A stretch of 64,000 nt of DNA from Ruminococcaceae bacterium UBA4871 (GTDB lineage: Bacteria; Bacillota; Clostridia; Oscillospirales; Acutalibacteraceae): positions 5,376 through 69,375 of the forward strand of contig DHDR01000027.1 in assembly GCA_002399445.1 (NCBI GenBank), in the 5' to 3' direction. The stretch's first letter is position 1; each line of letters opens with the position of its first letter. Below are positions 42,459 through 51,400 of the stretch, piece by piece. The translations under genes and the position numbers were made by a program. The notes below the pieces were generated by a model, which was not told the origin of the DNA, searched no databases, and saw only the letters and a program-made list of their open reading frames with translations.

Positions 42459-44195
42459 ATGCGTATCGGCAAAAAACAGAGCGACCTTTTTTCTCATCCC
42501 TATATCCTCCTGATTCTCGGATGCCTGCTGGTCTACGTTGCTTTTCCGCAGGGAAACTCGGAGAATATACTGAAAATCCGAAGCATTGTCTGCCTTGCCG
42601 CCCCATTAGCAGCTGCCGCAGTCTGGCAGTTCTTTCTGTATTGCAAGAAGTGGACGAAGAAAGGCCAGAAGCCAGACCCTCCTCTCATTACAATTAAAAT
42701 TTGCCTCGTAATCTGTATCTTGTGTCTCATTTTCCTGTTTTGGCACAGTCCCTATCAGTTGGAAATGCTGGCATCTGTAGTTTTGCTCATACTGGGAACA
42801 ATTGCACTGTGGGCACACATTTCCAACCACTTGACTTCCCGTTTGGCTTGTATCCTGCTTGGAGCAGCCGCATTTTCCCTGCATGCAGTTTATATTCTCT
42901 ATACAGCCTATTTGGTTCGCCAGCATGACGTGATGGATATTCAAAGCTCCATCGGGCATCAGGCATACATGCTTTATTTTGTCAATCACAATTTTGCCCT
43001 TCCCAACTTTGACCCTCGTTCCGTCTGGGAATTTTATCACCCACCGCTTCACTATTGGGTCAGTGCACTGTGGATTAAGCTGCAAATGCTGTTCGGCACG
43101 GATCCTGCCACCGCTGTGGAAAATGTCCAATATCTTACTCTTTTCTATTCGTGCGCCGCTCTGATTATCAGCTACCGAATCCTTCGCATCCTGCAGTTTG
43201 ACGGGACCGCATTAATTGTGTCTTTTGCCATTTTATGTTTCCACCCTTCCCTGATCCTCCTTTCCGGCAGTATCAATAATGATATGCTCGGTATTGTACT
43301 TTCATTTGCGGCAATTCTATATGCACTGCGCTGGTATCAAAATCCCACGCGAAAAAGCATTTTGCTGCTCGCCTTGTGGATTGGTCTTTCTATGATGGCA
43401 AAATCCTCCGGAATTTTGGCTGCACCCGCCGTGGCTTTCCTGTTTCTGCGAAAGTTTCTGAAAGCAAAGGATTCGCGCCTTATCTTTTGGAAGCAATTCG
43501 GCCTTTTTCTCGCCGTCAGCATTCCGCTTGGACTGTGGTGGAGTATTTATTGTAAGATCCGTTTTGGCATGCCAATCGGTGCCGTAACGGGTTTACAGCC
43601 TGACAATCCACAATATCTCGGTCATGACAGCCCTATACAACGCCTGTTTGGTATGGATTGGCATCACTTTTCTGTTTTTGAAAATTGGAATTGGCAGGAC
43701 GGCGTGTTTGAATACAATCTTTGGATTGCCCTGCTGAAAACGGCCCTGTTTGATGAAGCGGAACTTTTCGTATCCGGTCCCGGCCTCATCTTTTCGCAGA
43801 TGTTATTTTGGGTAAATGCCCTCCTGACTGCAGGAATGCTTGTCTGCATAATTTTGTCAGTGGTCTATGCATGGCGCAAACAAGCACCCATCAAAACCTG
43901 TCAGGCAGGATTTCGCCCCTTTACACTTTTTTTCACGGTTCTGTTTGTTACTTATCTTCTATTTTATATTGGCTTTTGTTTTCGGGAACCTTATGCCTGT
44001 ACGCAGAATTTCCGCTACATTGTGCCCACTCTTCTGCCTGCCGCGGCAGCACAGGGAGCGGTACTGAAACATAACCGCCTGCAGCCAAGCCAAAAGTCCA
44101 AAGCACTTACTTGGACAATCACCCTGCTGTCCACCGCTTTCTGTATACTGAGTGCTTTCGTTTATCTTCTGGCAGGATGCAGTACGGCGCTGTAA
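42459..44195 (+). CDS. GT39/ArnT-like integral membrane glycosyltransferase
   Basis: 578 aa, about 12 hydrophobic segments. PMT/ArnT-like features: a luminal acidic/aromatic loop WEFYHPPLHYWVSALW after helix 3-4, SINNDMLGI in a transmembrane pair, MMAKSSG. Such enzymes transfer a sugar from a polyprenyl-phosphate donor to lipid or protein at the outer face of the membrane. Coupled with the upstream FAD oxidoreductase. GT donor and acceptor unknown. Confidence 0.8.
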   Translation: MRIGKKQSDLFSHPYILLILGCLLVYVAFPQGNSENILKIRSIVCLAAPLAAAAVWQFFLYCKKWTKKGQKPDPPLITIKICLVICILCLIFLFWHSPYQLEMLASVVLLILGTIALWAHISNHLTSRLACILLGAAAFSLHAVYILYTAYLVRQHDVMDIQSSIGHQAYMLYFVNHNFALPNFDPRSVWEFYHPPLHYWVSALWIKLQMLFGTDPATAVENVQYLTLFYSCAALIISYRILRILQFDGTALIVSFAILCFHPSLILLSGSINNDMLGIVLSFAAILYALRWYQNPTRKSILLLALWIGLSMMAKSSGILAAPAVAFLFLRKFLKAKDSRLIFWKQFGLFLAVSIPLGLWWSIYCKIRFGMPIGAVTGLQPDNPQYLGHDSPIQRLFGMDWHHFSVFENWNWQDGVFEYNLWIALLKTALFDEAELFVSGPGLIFSQMLFWVNALLTAGMLVCIILSVVYAWRKQAPIKTCQAGFRPFTLFFTVLFVTYLLFYIGFCFREPYACTQNFRYIVPTLLPAAAAQGAVLKHNRLQPSQKSKALTWTITLLSTAFCILSAFVYLLAGCSTAL

Positions 44196-44320
44196 ACGAA
44201 AGCAGCCCGTTTAAAACTCATCTCCTGATTTCTAATGGAAATTGTATCAAATAAAGCGCTGTGCTATAATACTGCTGTATTCATAAACTGGTGGACCGCA
44301 CAATAAGGAGAATTGATTCA

Positions 44321-45733
44321 ATGATCAAAAAAATCACCGCTGCACTGCTGCCTGTGTTGCTCTGTATGAGCATAGCAGGCATTATTCCGGCCGCTGCATC
44401 TGCTTCTTCAGAGGCACTGCCTGCATCATCATCTGCATCCGGCAGTACCCCATTGGAACTGCAGAGCTCTAATATGAAGATGAACATTCCCAAAGGACTG
44501 TATGCATTTACGCCGGACACGCCTATCACCGATGAAAACCTGCTGAGAGCAGGAATTACCGACTGGGAAACCCAGAAAAAAGAAATGCAGAAACGCGGTT
44601 CAGTGCTTTTAGTAAACGCCGCAAAAGGTGCTTTTACCATTTCCCTCACGAAAAACGAAAACACCACCACACAGCAATATTTTAATATGACCACGATGTC
44701 TAATGCACAGATAAGTTCCCTGATTCAAGAAATGTGTAAGCCGCAGTCTGCAGCCAATGGAGCCACCTCTGTTACGACAACAGCGAAGCGCTATACCAAC
44801 GCTCAAAAGCTGCCGTTTCTTGATATAGAAATTAAGGGCAATGTGGAAAATAAAAAGATTGCAGAAGCGGCTTACTTCACAATTCTGAATGGTGCAGGAT
44901 ATCTATTTGAAACCTACCAAGAAAATAAAGCTTTAACCGCACAACAGACTGCAAGTTTGCAGCAATTGGTAAACAGTGTGCAGGTAACTAAATTCCTTCC
45001 AAAGTCTTCTGCTCCTGAATCCTCAAATTCTGATAGGATACAATTTGTTGTTTTCCTTTTACTGCCTCTTATTTTAATGGTTGCCGCTATTGCAGCAATT
45101 TTTATTGTCAGGCGCGTTCATCGCTCACGGGAAAACAAACGCACAGCATTCCTTCTGGAGCGAATTACCGCCTATCAGGCCCAGCAGAAAGCGCAGAAAA
45201 AAGAAGCGCAGGAAAAGGGTCTGCCACTTGAGGAACCAAAAGTTTTGATTGAAAACACCACAAAATGCGTGGCAAAAGCCCTGAAACGGTTTAGCTGGTA
45301 TGATCTGCTTTTAAATCGAAAAGAGACCTGGATTTCGATGCTGGTTGTAGCGGCACTCAGTATTGCTGCAGCTGTTTTTGTCCATTCTATTCCTCTTCGG
45401 GTTGTATCCGCCTTTGTAGCGGCTTTTTGCATCATTTACCCACTGCTGATTCCAAGAAAAGTTTTTCAGACGGAAAATGGCAGTTTCCGAAAAATGAAGA
45501 CGCGCAAGATACGTTATCAGTTCCGCGCAGATGATTTTCGGGTTTCCGGTGCTTACTCCGGCGTTTATCCTTATGTACAAATTCTCCACGTTTATGAAGT
45601 CAAGCGTTATTTCTATCTTTATCTGGGCGCCAATCACATTTATATTATCAATAAACACACCTTCAAGAAAGGCACAACAGACGATTTGCGGAAACTGCTG
45701 AAAGAGAAATGTCCCAAATACAAAATACACTAA
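44321..45733 (+). CDS. Membrane protein with extracellular domain and YcxB-like domain
   Basis: 470 aa from ATG at 44321 with AAGGAG 10 bases upstream. A signal peptide (1-28) and Ser-rich linker precede an extracytoplasmic domain (about 45-225) with no recognised catalytic motif, then a membrane helix (about 235-260), a charged cytoplasmic segment, two more helices (about 330-375) and a C-terminal YcxB-like domain (about 390-465; IRYQFRADDFRVSG, YPYVQILHVYEVKRYFYLYLGANHIYII). The combination of a secreted domain and YcxB in one protein is unusual. Function not recognised. Monocistronic before a bidirectional terminator. Confidence 0.78.
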   Translation: MIKKITAALLPVLLCMSIAGIIPAAASASSEALPASSSASGSTPLELQSSNMKMNIPKGLYAFTPDTPITDENLLRAGITDWETQKKEMQKRGSVLLVNAAKGAFTISLTKNENTTTQQYFNMTTMSNAQISSLIQEMCKPQSAANGATSVTTTAKRYTNAQKLPFLDIEIKGNVENKKIAEAAYFTILNGAGYLFETYQENKALTAQQTASLQQLVNSVQVTKFLPKSSAPESSNSDRIQFVVFLLLPLILMVAAIAAIFIVRRVHRSRENKRTAFLLERITAYQAQQKAQKKEAQEKGLPLEEPKVLIENTTKCVAKALKRFSWYDLLLNRKETWISMLVVAALSIAAAVFVHSIPLRVVSAFVAAFCIIYPLLIPRKVFQTENGSFRKMKTRKIRYQFRADDFRVSGAYSGVYPYVQILHVYEVKRYFYLYLGANHIYIINKHTFKKGTTDDLRKLLKEKCPKYKIH

Positions 45734-45750
45734 TCAGGAAAGAGTAAAAA

Positions 45751-45796
45751 GGAGACTGCGGCCCACGGAAAATTCCGCGAGCTGCAGTCCCCTTTT
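45751..45796. terminator. Bidirectional terminator between YcxB protein and mrp
   Basis: GGAGACTGCGGC pairs with GCTGCAGTCCCC through a few mismatches, GGAA/TTCC inside, flanked by AAAAA and TTTTC. Serves the two convergent genes. Confidence 0.8.
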
Positions 45797-45808
45797 CATT
45801 TGTCTCGC

Positions 45809-46642
45809 TTATGGCTTCAGCAAATGCTCGACTTCATCTGCAGCAGGATCCAGCCACGGCGCATCTATTTCTTCGGCTTCACCACGGTCAATTTTCGCAG
45901 CAATCTGCGGATCAAGCGGGCCGCGTGCCAAAATCTTCAAACGGTACTTTTTCGCCACCTCGTCCAGATGGCTTTCGCCAAACACGGCAATCTTTTTGCC
46001 GCAGTCAGGGCACTGGACATAGCTCATATTTTCAACAACGCCAAGAATCGGCACTTTCATCATGTCGGCCATTGTCACAGCTTTGGCAACAATCATGGAA
46101 ACTAATTCCTGTGGAGAAGTCACCACGATGATTCCATCCACCGGAATCGACTGGAACACGGTCAGCGGCACATCCCCTGTTCCCGGAGGCATATCGACAA
46201 AGAGGAAATCAATATCTTTCCAAAGGACATCCGTCCAGAACTGTGTCACCATATTGGCGATAATCGGCCCGCGCCAAACAACCGGATCTGTCTCATTTTC
46301 CAGCATCAAGTTCACACTGATGACATCAATTCCCTTTTGGCTCTTGCAGGGTAAAATACATTTATCCTGCATCATAGCACGTCCATGAATTCCAAATGTT
46401 TTCGGTATGGACGGGCCTGTAATATCGGCATCCAAAACACCCGTGTGATAACCGCGGCGGTTCAAAAGGACCGCCATCATAGAAGTAATCAGGCTCTTGC
46501 CAACGCCGCCTTTGCCGCTGATTATACCAATTACTTTTTTGATACTGCTTTTGGGATTTGGTTCTTTCAACAGGCTCTGCGGCTCCTGCCGCTCCTCACA
46601 GTTCTGACTGCAACTGCTGCAATCGTGTGTACATTCACTCAT
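45809..46642 (-). CDS. Mrp/ApbC-type P-loop ATPase, Fe-S carrier
   Basis: 277 aa from ATG at 46642 after GGAGTGA; an in-frame ATG at 46681 precedes the site. N-terminal Cys cluster (CTHDCSSCSQNC) and deviant Walker A IISGKGGVGKSLIT, MPPGTGDVPLT, and the C-terminal CPDC pair that may hold a bridging 4Fe-4S cluster. Family members carry Fe-S clusters to apoproteins. Monocistronic. Confidence 0.92.
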   Translation of the reverse strand: MSECTHDCSSCSQNCEERQEPQSLLKEPNPKSSIKKVIGIISGKGGVGKSLITSMMAVLLNRRGYHTGVLDADITGPSIPKTFGIHGRAMMQDKCILPCKSQKGIDVISVNLMLENETDPVVWRGPIIANMVTQFWTDVLWKDIDFLFVDMPPGTGDVPLTVFQSIPVDGIIVVTSPQELVSMIVAKAVTMADMMKVPILGVVENMSYVQCPDCGKKIAVFGESHLDEVAKKYRLKILARGPLDPQIAAKIDRGEAEEIDAPWLDPAADEVEHLLKP

Positions 46643-46879
46643 TTCAATCACTCCTGCCACTTTCATAGGATTTTCTGACATATGCTATTTTAATCATAAA
46701 GAATAAGAGCCAATTTGTCAAATGACAGACAAAGAATTCATGAGAAAATTCTGCAGCTTTTTACCCGTAGTGATAAAAAGCAGGATATCTCAAATTCACA
46801 TTTTCACACTGCAGAACCATCTGTTTTTCAAATCAGCCCGGTATCGGAATTTGTAAAAGCTGCCCAGCTGGTTCCAAAT

Positions 46880-47839
46880 TTAAAACTCTCTTTTTAAAGG
46901 GCGCAGGAAAAGGCTGCTGAGGGCACGATTGGGTTCCTGCCCGCCATTGATAACGGAATCAACTGCCTGACAAATCGGCAGTTCCACTTCATATTGGTTT
47001 CCCAAATGAAGCAGAGCTGTCACGGTCGGGACACCCTCTGCCAGTTTTTTATAAGGAATCTTCTTGATATAATCCTCGCCGAACTGCCGGTTATGGCTGT
47101 ACCGGCTGAAGACAGTCGCTTCATAATCGCCCAAGTGTGCAAGCCCATAAGCGGTTATCTCACGTCCTCCCATGGCTTTGATCAATCTGCCAATTTCCCG
47201 CGTGCCACGGCTCATCAGGGCTCCTTTCAGCGCAGTCTTATTTAAACCGTCCAGCATACCCGCCGCAATTCCTATCACGTTTTTCGCTGCGGCACCCACT
47301 TCATTTCCAAGCAGATCTTCACCATAATAGAAACGAATCAGCGGACTTTCAAAAAACTGCACCACCCGTTTTTTGACTGCATCAGAGTCACTGTCAATGA
47401 CCATGCAGTTCGGAATTCCCTTGAGAAAGTCCTGCACATGGCCGGGGCCAACCCAAATTGCCAAGTCTGTATCCGGCAAAAACTCGCGCGTTACCTGTGT
47501 CAGCCGGAGACCTGTGTCCGCTTCCAGTCCTTTCATGCACAAAACCAGTGTTTTCCCATTGCACTCTCTCGGTGAAAATTCGCGCAAAAAGTTTCTCAGA
47601 TTTTGTGCACCAATGGAAATAATGACTGCCTGTGCGGAGGATAAAGCGGCATGCAAATTACTGCTGTAATGCGTGCGGTCCGGAAAAGTAACCAGCCCGT
47701 TTGTATGGGTCTGCACAATCTGTTGAAAATGCGGTGAGCCGGAACGTCCATACAGCGTCACATCATGGCCGCACTGTTCCGCTGCATACCAAGCCAGAAA
47801 ACTTCCCCACCGGCCGCAGCCGCAAACTGTTACATTCAT
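46880..47839 (-). CDS. gpsA: GpsA-like NAD(P)-dependent glycerol-3-phosphate dehydrogenase
   Basis: 319 aa. Reduces dihydroxyacetone phosphate to glycerol-3-phosphate for phospholipid synthesis. N-terminal dinucleotide motif VCGCGRWGSFLA (5-16), LVLCMKGLE, the catalytic Lys in NVIGIAAGMLDGL region preceded by GAAAKN, and the C-terminal GREITAYGLAHLGDY. More divergent than housekeeping GpsA but all key residues seem present. It overlaps the kinase gene by 4 bp, an odd operon partner. Confidence 0.87.
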   Translation of the reverse strand: MNVTVCGCGRWGSFLAWYAAEQCGHDVTLYGRSGSPHFQQIVQTHTNGLVTFPDRTHYSSNLHAALSSAQAVIISIGAQNLRNFLREFSPRECNGKTLVLCMKGLEADTGLRLTQVTREFLPDTDLAIWVGPGHVQDFLKGIPNCMVIDSDSDAVKKRVVQFFESPLIRFYYGEDLLGNEVGAAAKNVIGIAAGMLDGLNKTALKGALMSRGTREIGRLIKAMGGREITAYGLAHLGDYEATVFSRYSHNRQFGEDYIKKIPYKKLAEGVPTVTALLHLGNQYEVELPICQAVDSVINGGQEPNRALSSLFLRPLKREF

Positions 47840-49395
47840 TTCTGTTTTCCCTCCGTTTCATTGTTCTCGACCTGAAGCGGCAGCTTTTGTTTGACAGCCA
47901 ATGAAAACCAGAACGTACTTCCTTTTCCGATGGCACTGCGTACTCCATAGGCACCATCATGCAAATCCAAAATGCTTTTCACAATGGACAGGCCGAGTCC
48001 CGTACCAATCTGTGCACGTTTATGCTCCTTATCCACTTTATAGTACCGCTTCCAGATATCCTTAAGTTTCTCTTCCGGAATTCCTTCTCCGGTATCCGTT
48101 ACTTCAATACGCACCTGGTTCCCATCCATCACCTGCTGCAGCATGACACGATGGTCGCTGCCAGTATAAGTAATGGCATTATTGATTAAGTTATACACAA
48201 CTTGGGAAATTTTCAGTTCATCTGCGTAGACAACGACATCACAATCAGCGTCAAACGTAAGGACACAGTCTGTCATTTTATCATAACGGTGCAAAATATT
48301 GCGAATATTGTCCGTCAGGTCGAATTCCGTTTTTTCTATTTTCTGTGTTCCGGACTGCAGCTTACTCAAATCCAGCGTATCGTTCACCAGCGCCGTCAGA
48401 CGGTTCGCTTCATCAATAATAATTTGCACATTTTCCGGTGTATTTTCTCCCGGCAAGTCCCGCATGATCTCCGCATAACCTGAAATCATCGTAAGCGGCG
48501 TACGCAGATCATGACTGATATTTGCAATTAAGTCCCGCTGGAGCTGCTCCACCTGACCCAGCTCATGGGCAGCATAATTCAGCGTGTGCCCCAGCTGGGC
48601 AATTTCGCTGTAGCCGCTCTCATCGAAAACAACGTCATAGTCTCCAGTTGCAAGCTCTTTTGCAGTTCCATTCAAGCGGATAATTGGTGCACTGATTCGC
48701 TTTGACAAATATAGAGCCAGCAAGGCGCCGACCACAAGCAGGAGCAGCGTGAGCCACATAATCTGGGTACGAATCGTCCGGATTGTTGCCCTTTGCGGAG
48801 TAAGAATGGTATAGAGAAAAATCATGTACTGATTTCCGCTCTCGTCTTTCTGCACAGTTGCATAAACTAATGCACGGTTGGAATCATTGTGGATATCATT
48901 ATTCTTACCTCGGATAACCTCATAGTGCTTTCCACCCTCCATCACAGTTCTCTGCAGCACTTCCATTAAGTGCTCTCCAATCATCATGGAAAAACGGTTT
49001 GGCGAAAAGTCGCTGTTAAAAAGAATCTTGCCATCAGCCCGCAGCCCAACCGCATAGATTTGACCGCTGCGCGCAGTTTCATCTATCACGTTTCCTAAAT
49101 TAGGGCTGTAAAGGTTTTGCTGGATCGTTTCAGCAGCATTGCTGAGTTCATTCCTTTTCGTATGCTCATAGAATTGGTCAAACAAAACCGTTTGAAAAAT
49201 CCACAGGACCGTCAGCACCAATATTGTAAAAATTACAAATGCACCAAAAATCCGCCATTTAATGCTGACGTTTTTCCAAGAATGAAAAAACTTTCGCAGT
49301 GAAAATAGAAAATCAGACTTTGTTTGCCACTTCGCTTTGATAGTTGAAAAAGTAGAACTGTGCGGCGGGGAAGAAGACTGCTTACTCTGTTTCAA
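47836..49395 (-). CDS. Two-component sensor histidine kinase
   Basis: 519 aa, TTG start inside the response-regulator gene (14-bp overlap). Membrane helix 1 about 46-72, extracellular sensor domain about 73-205, helix 2 about 210-232, HAMP, HisKA with the phosphorylated His in ANISHDLRTPLTM (about 290), and HATPase with N box YNLINNAITYT, DTGEGIPEE and GTGLGLSIVKSI. Partner of the upstream OmpR-type regulator. Stimulus unknown. Confidence 0.92.
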   Translation of the reverse strand: MKQSKQSSSPPHSSTFSTIKAKWQTKSDFLFSLRKFFHSWKNVSIKWRIFGAFVIFTILVLTVLWIFQTVLFDQFYEHTKRNELSNAAETIQQNLYSPNLGNVIDETARSGQIYAVGLRADGKILFNSDFSPNRFSMMIGEHLMEVLQRTVMEGGKHYEVIRGKNNDIHNDSNRALVYATVQKDESGNQYMIFLYTILTPQRATIRTIRTQIMWLTLLLLVVGALLALYLSKRISAPIIRLNGTAKELATGDYDVVFDESGYSEIAQLGHTLNYAAHELGQVEQLQRDLIANISHDLRTPLTMISGYAEIMRDLPGENTPENVQIIIDEANRLTALVNDTLDLSKLQSGTQKIEKTEFDLTDNIRNILHRYDKMTDCVLTFDADCDVVVYADELKISQVVYNLINNAITYTGSDHRVMLQQVMDGNQVRIEVTDTGEGIPEEKLKDIWKRYYKVDKEHKRAQIGTGLGLSIVKSILDLHDGAYGVRSAIGKGSTFWFSLAVKQKLPLQVENNETEGKQK

Positions 49396-50062
49396 AACGA
49401 TACCCCACCCCTCTGAGTGTCACAATAAACTTCGCATATGGTCCAAGACTTTTCCGCAGCAGTTTAATATGGGTATCCAGTGTCCGGTCATCGCCATAGA
49501 AATCATACCCCCATACATTGGTAATTAATTGCTCGCGGGTCAGGGCAATATTTCGATTACTAACCATATAAAATAAAAGGTCATATTCCTTGGGAGAAAG
49601 TTCCGCCTTCCGGCCGTCCACGGTCACAATTCGAGCCGTAAAATCAATGCTGAGGCCCTCGAAAGAAATGGTCTTTTTCTGTGGGCCGCTTCCCGATTTG
49701 GAACGCTTAATGATAGCACTGACGCGCATCATCAATTCTTTCGGGGAAAATGGCTTGACTACATAATCGTCAATGCCAAGTTCAAAGCCATGAATTTTGT
49801 CATATTCCTCTCCGCGTGCAGAAAGCATCAGGACCGGCGCTTCACAAATCTTGCGGATTTCTTTGACTGCTGAGAAACCATCCAATTCCGGCATCATGAT
49901 ATCCATAATAATCAAGTCAAAATCACGCGGATGGTCACGGCAGACCTGAATGGCCTCCATTCCGTCCCCCGCTTCTACAATGGAATATCCTTCAAATTCT
50001 GCATATTTGCGAATCAGCAAACGGATTTTCTCTTCATCATCAACAACCAAAAGACGATACAT
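49382..50062 (-). CDS. OmpR/PhoB-family response regulator
   Basis: 226 aa. Receiver with acidic pocket VVDDEE (6-11), phosphoacceptor Asp in IIMDIMMPELDG (about 53), Thr/Ser at LMLSARG and Lys in VVKPFSP; winged-helix DNA-binding domain (about 130-226) with LTREQLITNVWGYDFYGDDRTLDTHIKLLRKSL split over the recognition helix. First gene of the RR-HK-gpsA unit, GAGGAGG before the ATG. Confidence 0.94.
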   Translation of the reverse strand: MYRLLVVDDEEKIRLLIRKYAEFEGYSIVEAGDGMEAIQVCRDHPRDFDLIIMDIMMPELDGFSAVKEIRKICEAPVLMLSARGEEYDKIHGFELGIDDYVVKPFSPKELMMRVSAIIKRSKSGSGPQKKTISFEGLSIDFTARIVTVDGRKAELSPKEYDLLFYMVSNRNIALTREQLITNVWGYDFYGDDRTLDTHIKLLRKSLGPYAKFIVTLRGVGYRFETE

Positions 50063-50322
50063 CTTAATTCCTCCTCACAAACAGAATTTACCTTGCTGTT
50101 ATTTTCCACTTATTATAGCGTACCTAGACAAAGGCTGCAAATTCAGTTTGCATAATTATACATCTGTATGGCTTTACCATAAACGCTCTGTGTGAACAAG
50201 CCGTGAAAAACAGGTGTCACCAGATGGAAGCCCCCGCTGTGCTTGCGCCGCATCAAAAAATAAGGTATAGTTATTTTATAGTAAAGTAGTATCATTTTAA
50301 TTTATCGGAAAGGAAGAGCCAG

Positions 50323-50760
50323 ATGAAATTATCGACACGCAGCCGCTATGCCTTAGAAGGGATGCTCTATCTTGCCGCTTTCGGCCAGGACAGGCCTGTT
50401 CCGGTGAAAGAGGTTGCTGAAGGCACCTGTATCTCCATGGCTTATCTGGAACAAATTTTTTTTATGCTGAAAAAGTCTGGAATTACGTCGACTGTGCGCG
50501 GCAGCCACGGCGGCTGTGTACCCGCAAAGCCCCTGAATGAAATCACAGCCGGTATGATTGTGCGCGCAATTGACGGAGCCATTTCCCCCGTTATCTGCGT
50601 TGAAAATCCGGAACAGTGTGACAATCGGCCATCCACTTGCTCTACGCGCCCACTTTGGATGAAAATCACGAAAGCGATTACCGAAACTCTGGACAATATT
50701 ACATTGGAAGATTTGAAAAATGGCTTTTTAAAAGAGAGGGAGGCACAACAGCAGCCATGA
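50323..50760 (+). CDS. Rrf2-family regulator with three-cysteine cluster site
   Basis: 145 aa. N-terminal winged helix (MKLSTRSRYALEGMLYLA) and dimer helix. Cys-92, Cys-99 and Cys-106 match the spacing of the Fe-S ligands of IscR-type proteins (ICVENPEQCDNRPSTC), so a 2Fe-2S or similar cluster is likely. GGAAAGGAAG lies upstream. No isc/suf genes adjoin it; it is paired with a second Rrf2 protein through an ATGA overlap. Confidence 0.93.
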   Translation: MKLSTRSRYALEGMLYLAAFGQDRPVPVKEVAEGTCISMAYLEQIFFMLKKSGITSTVRGSHGGCVPAKPLNEITAGMIVRAIDGAISPVICVENPEQCDNRPSTCSTRPLWMKITKAITETLDNITLEDLKNGFLKEREAQQQP

Positions 50761-51167
50761 AAATTTCAACAAAAGGCCGCTATGGTCTGCGGGCAATTTT
50801 AGCTTTGGCCCGCCATGGAGATAGTCTTGTTTCCCTATCCAACATTGCACAGGAAGAAAACCTTTCGCTGAATTATTTAGAAAGTATTTTTTCCCAGATG
50901 AAACGTGCCGATTTGGTCACTGGTGTAACCGGTGCACAGGGAGGTTACCGGCTTGCCCAAAAGCCATCGGAGATAACCGCTTATCGAGTACTCCATGTAC
51001 TGGAAGGAAACATGTCCATTACTGAGCAAAAATCTTCCATGCCCCCCATCCGTCAATATCTTACAAAACATGTTTGGACCATCATTGACGGAAAAGTTGA
51101 GCAGATTTTACATCGTGTGACATTGCAGGACCTGCTCAACTTGGCACAAGGAAAAGATGAAGTTTAA
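50757..51167 (+). CDS. Second Rrf2-family regulator, without cysteines
   Basis: 136 aa, starting on the overlap ATGA with the first regulator. Same winged helix (MKISTKGRYGLRAILALARHGD) and dimer helix but no Cys at all, so no Fe-S ligand set; CymR-like Rrf2 proteins lack them too. The pair may form heterodimers or sense different signals; nothing in sequence decides. The overlap shows translational coupling. Confidence 0.92.
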   Translation: MKISTKGRYGLRAILALARHGDSLVSLSNIAQEENLSLNYLESIFSQMKRADLVTGVTGAQGGYRLAQKPSEITAYRVLHVLEGNMSITEQKSSMPPIRQYLTKHVWTIIDGKVEQILHRVTLQDLLNLAQGKDEV

Positions 51168-51194
51168 ATTTTCTGTAGAATCGGTAATGATTGG

Positions 51195-51219
51195 ATAGTA
51201 AACATTAATTTACTATTTT
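51195..51219 (+). terminator. Palindrome and T-run after the Rrf2 pair
   Basis: ATAGTAAA-CATTAA-TTTACTAT is a perfect 8-bp-arm palindrome followed by TTT. It may be the terminator of the Rrf2 pair. The same ATAGTAAA also occurs upstream of the pair (50278-50285), so an operator is an alternative reading. Confidence 0.55.
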
Positions 51220-51400
51220 GTGAATAAAAATTATACAGTTTTATGTATTTCAAACAATTATATAATGTGATTGAAATATTCTGTACTAATTAGTGGATTT
51301 TTCTGAAAAAATGATATATAATGGGCATAGGTTAGATATATGTAATTAATTAAAAATAATCCTTGTATATCAAATTATTCGCTGATCAGGAGAGATCAAT

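Noticed and set aside
46737..46790. Terminator after gpsA (CTGC...AAAAAGCAGG hairpin)
   Set aside because: Stem is mainly A-T with a 12-nt loop and no T-run beyond it, so support is too weak to list.
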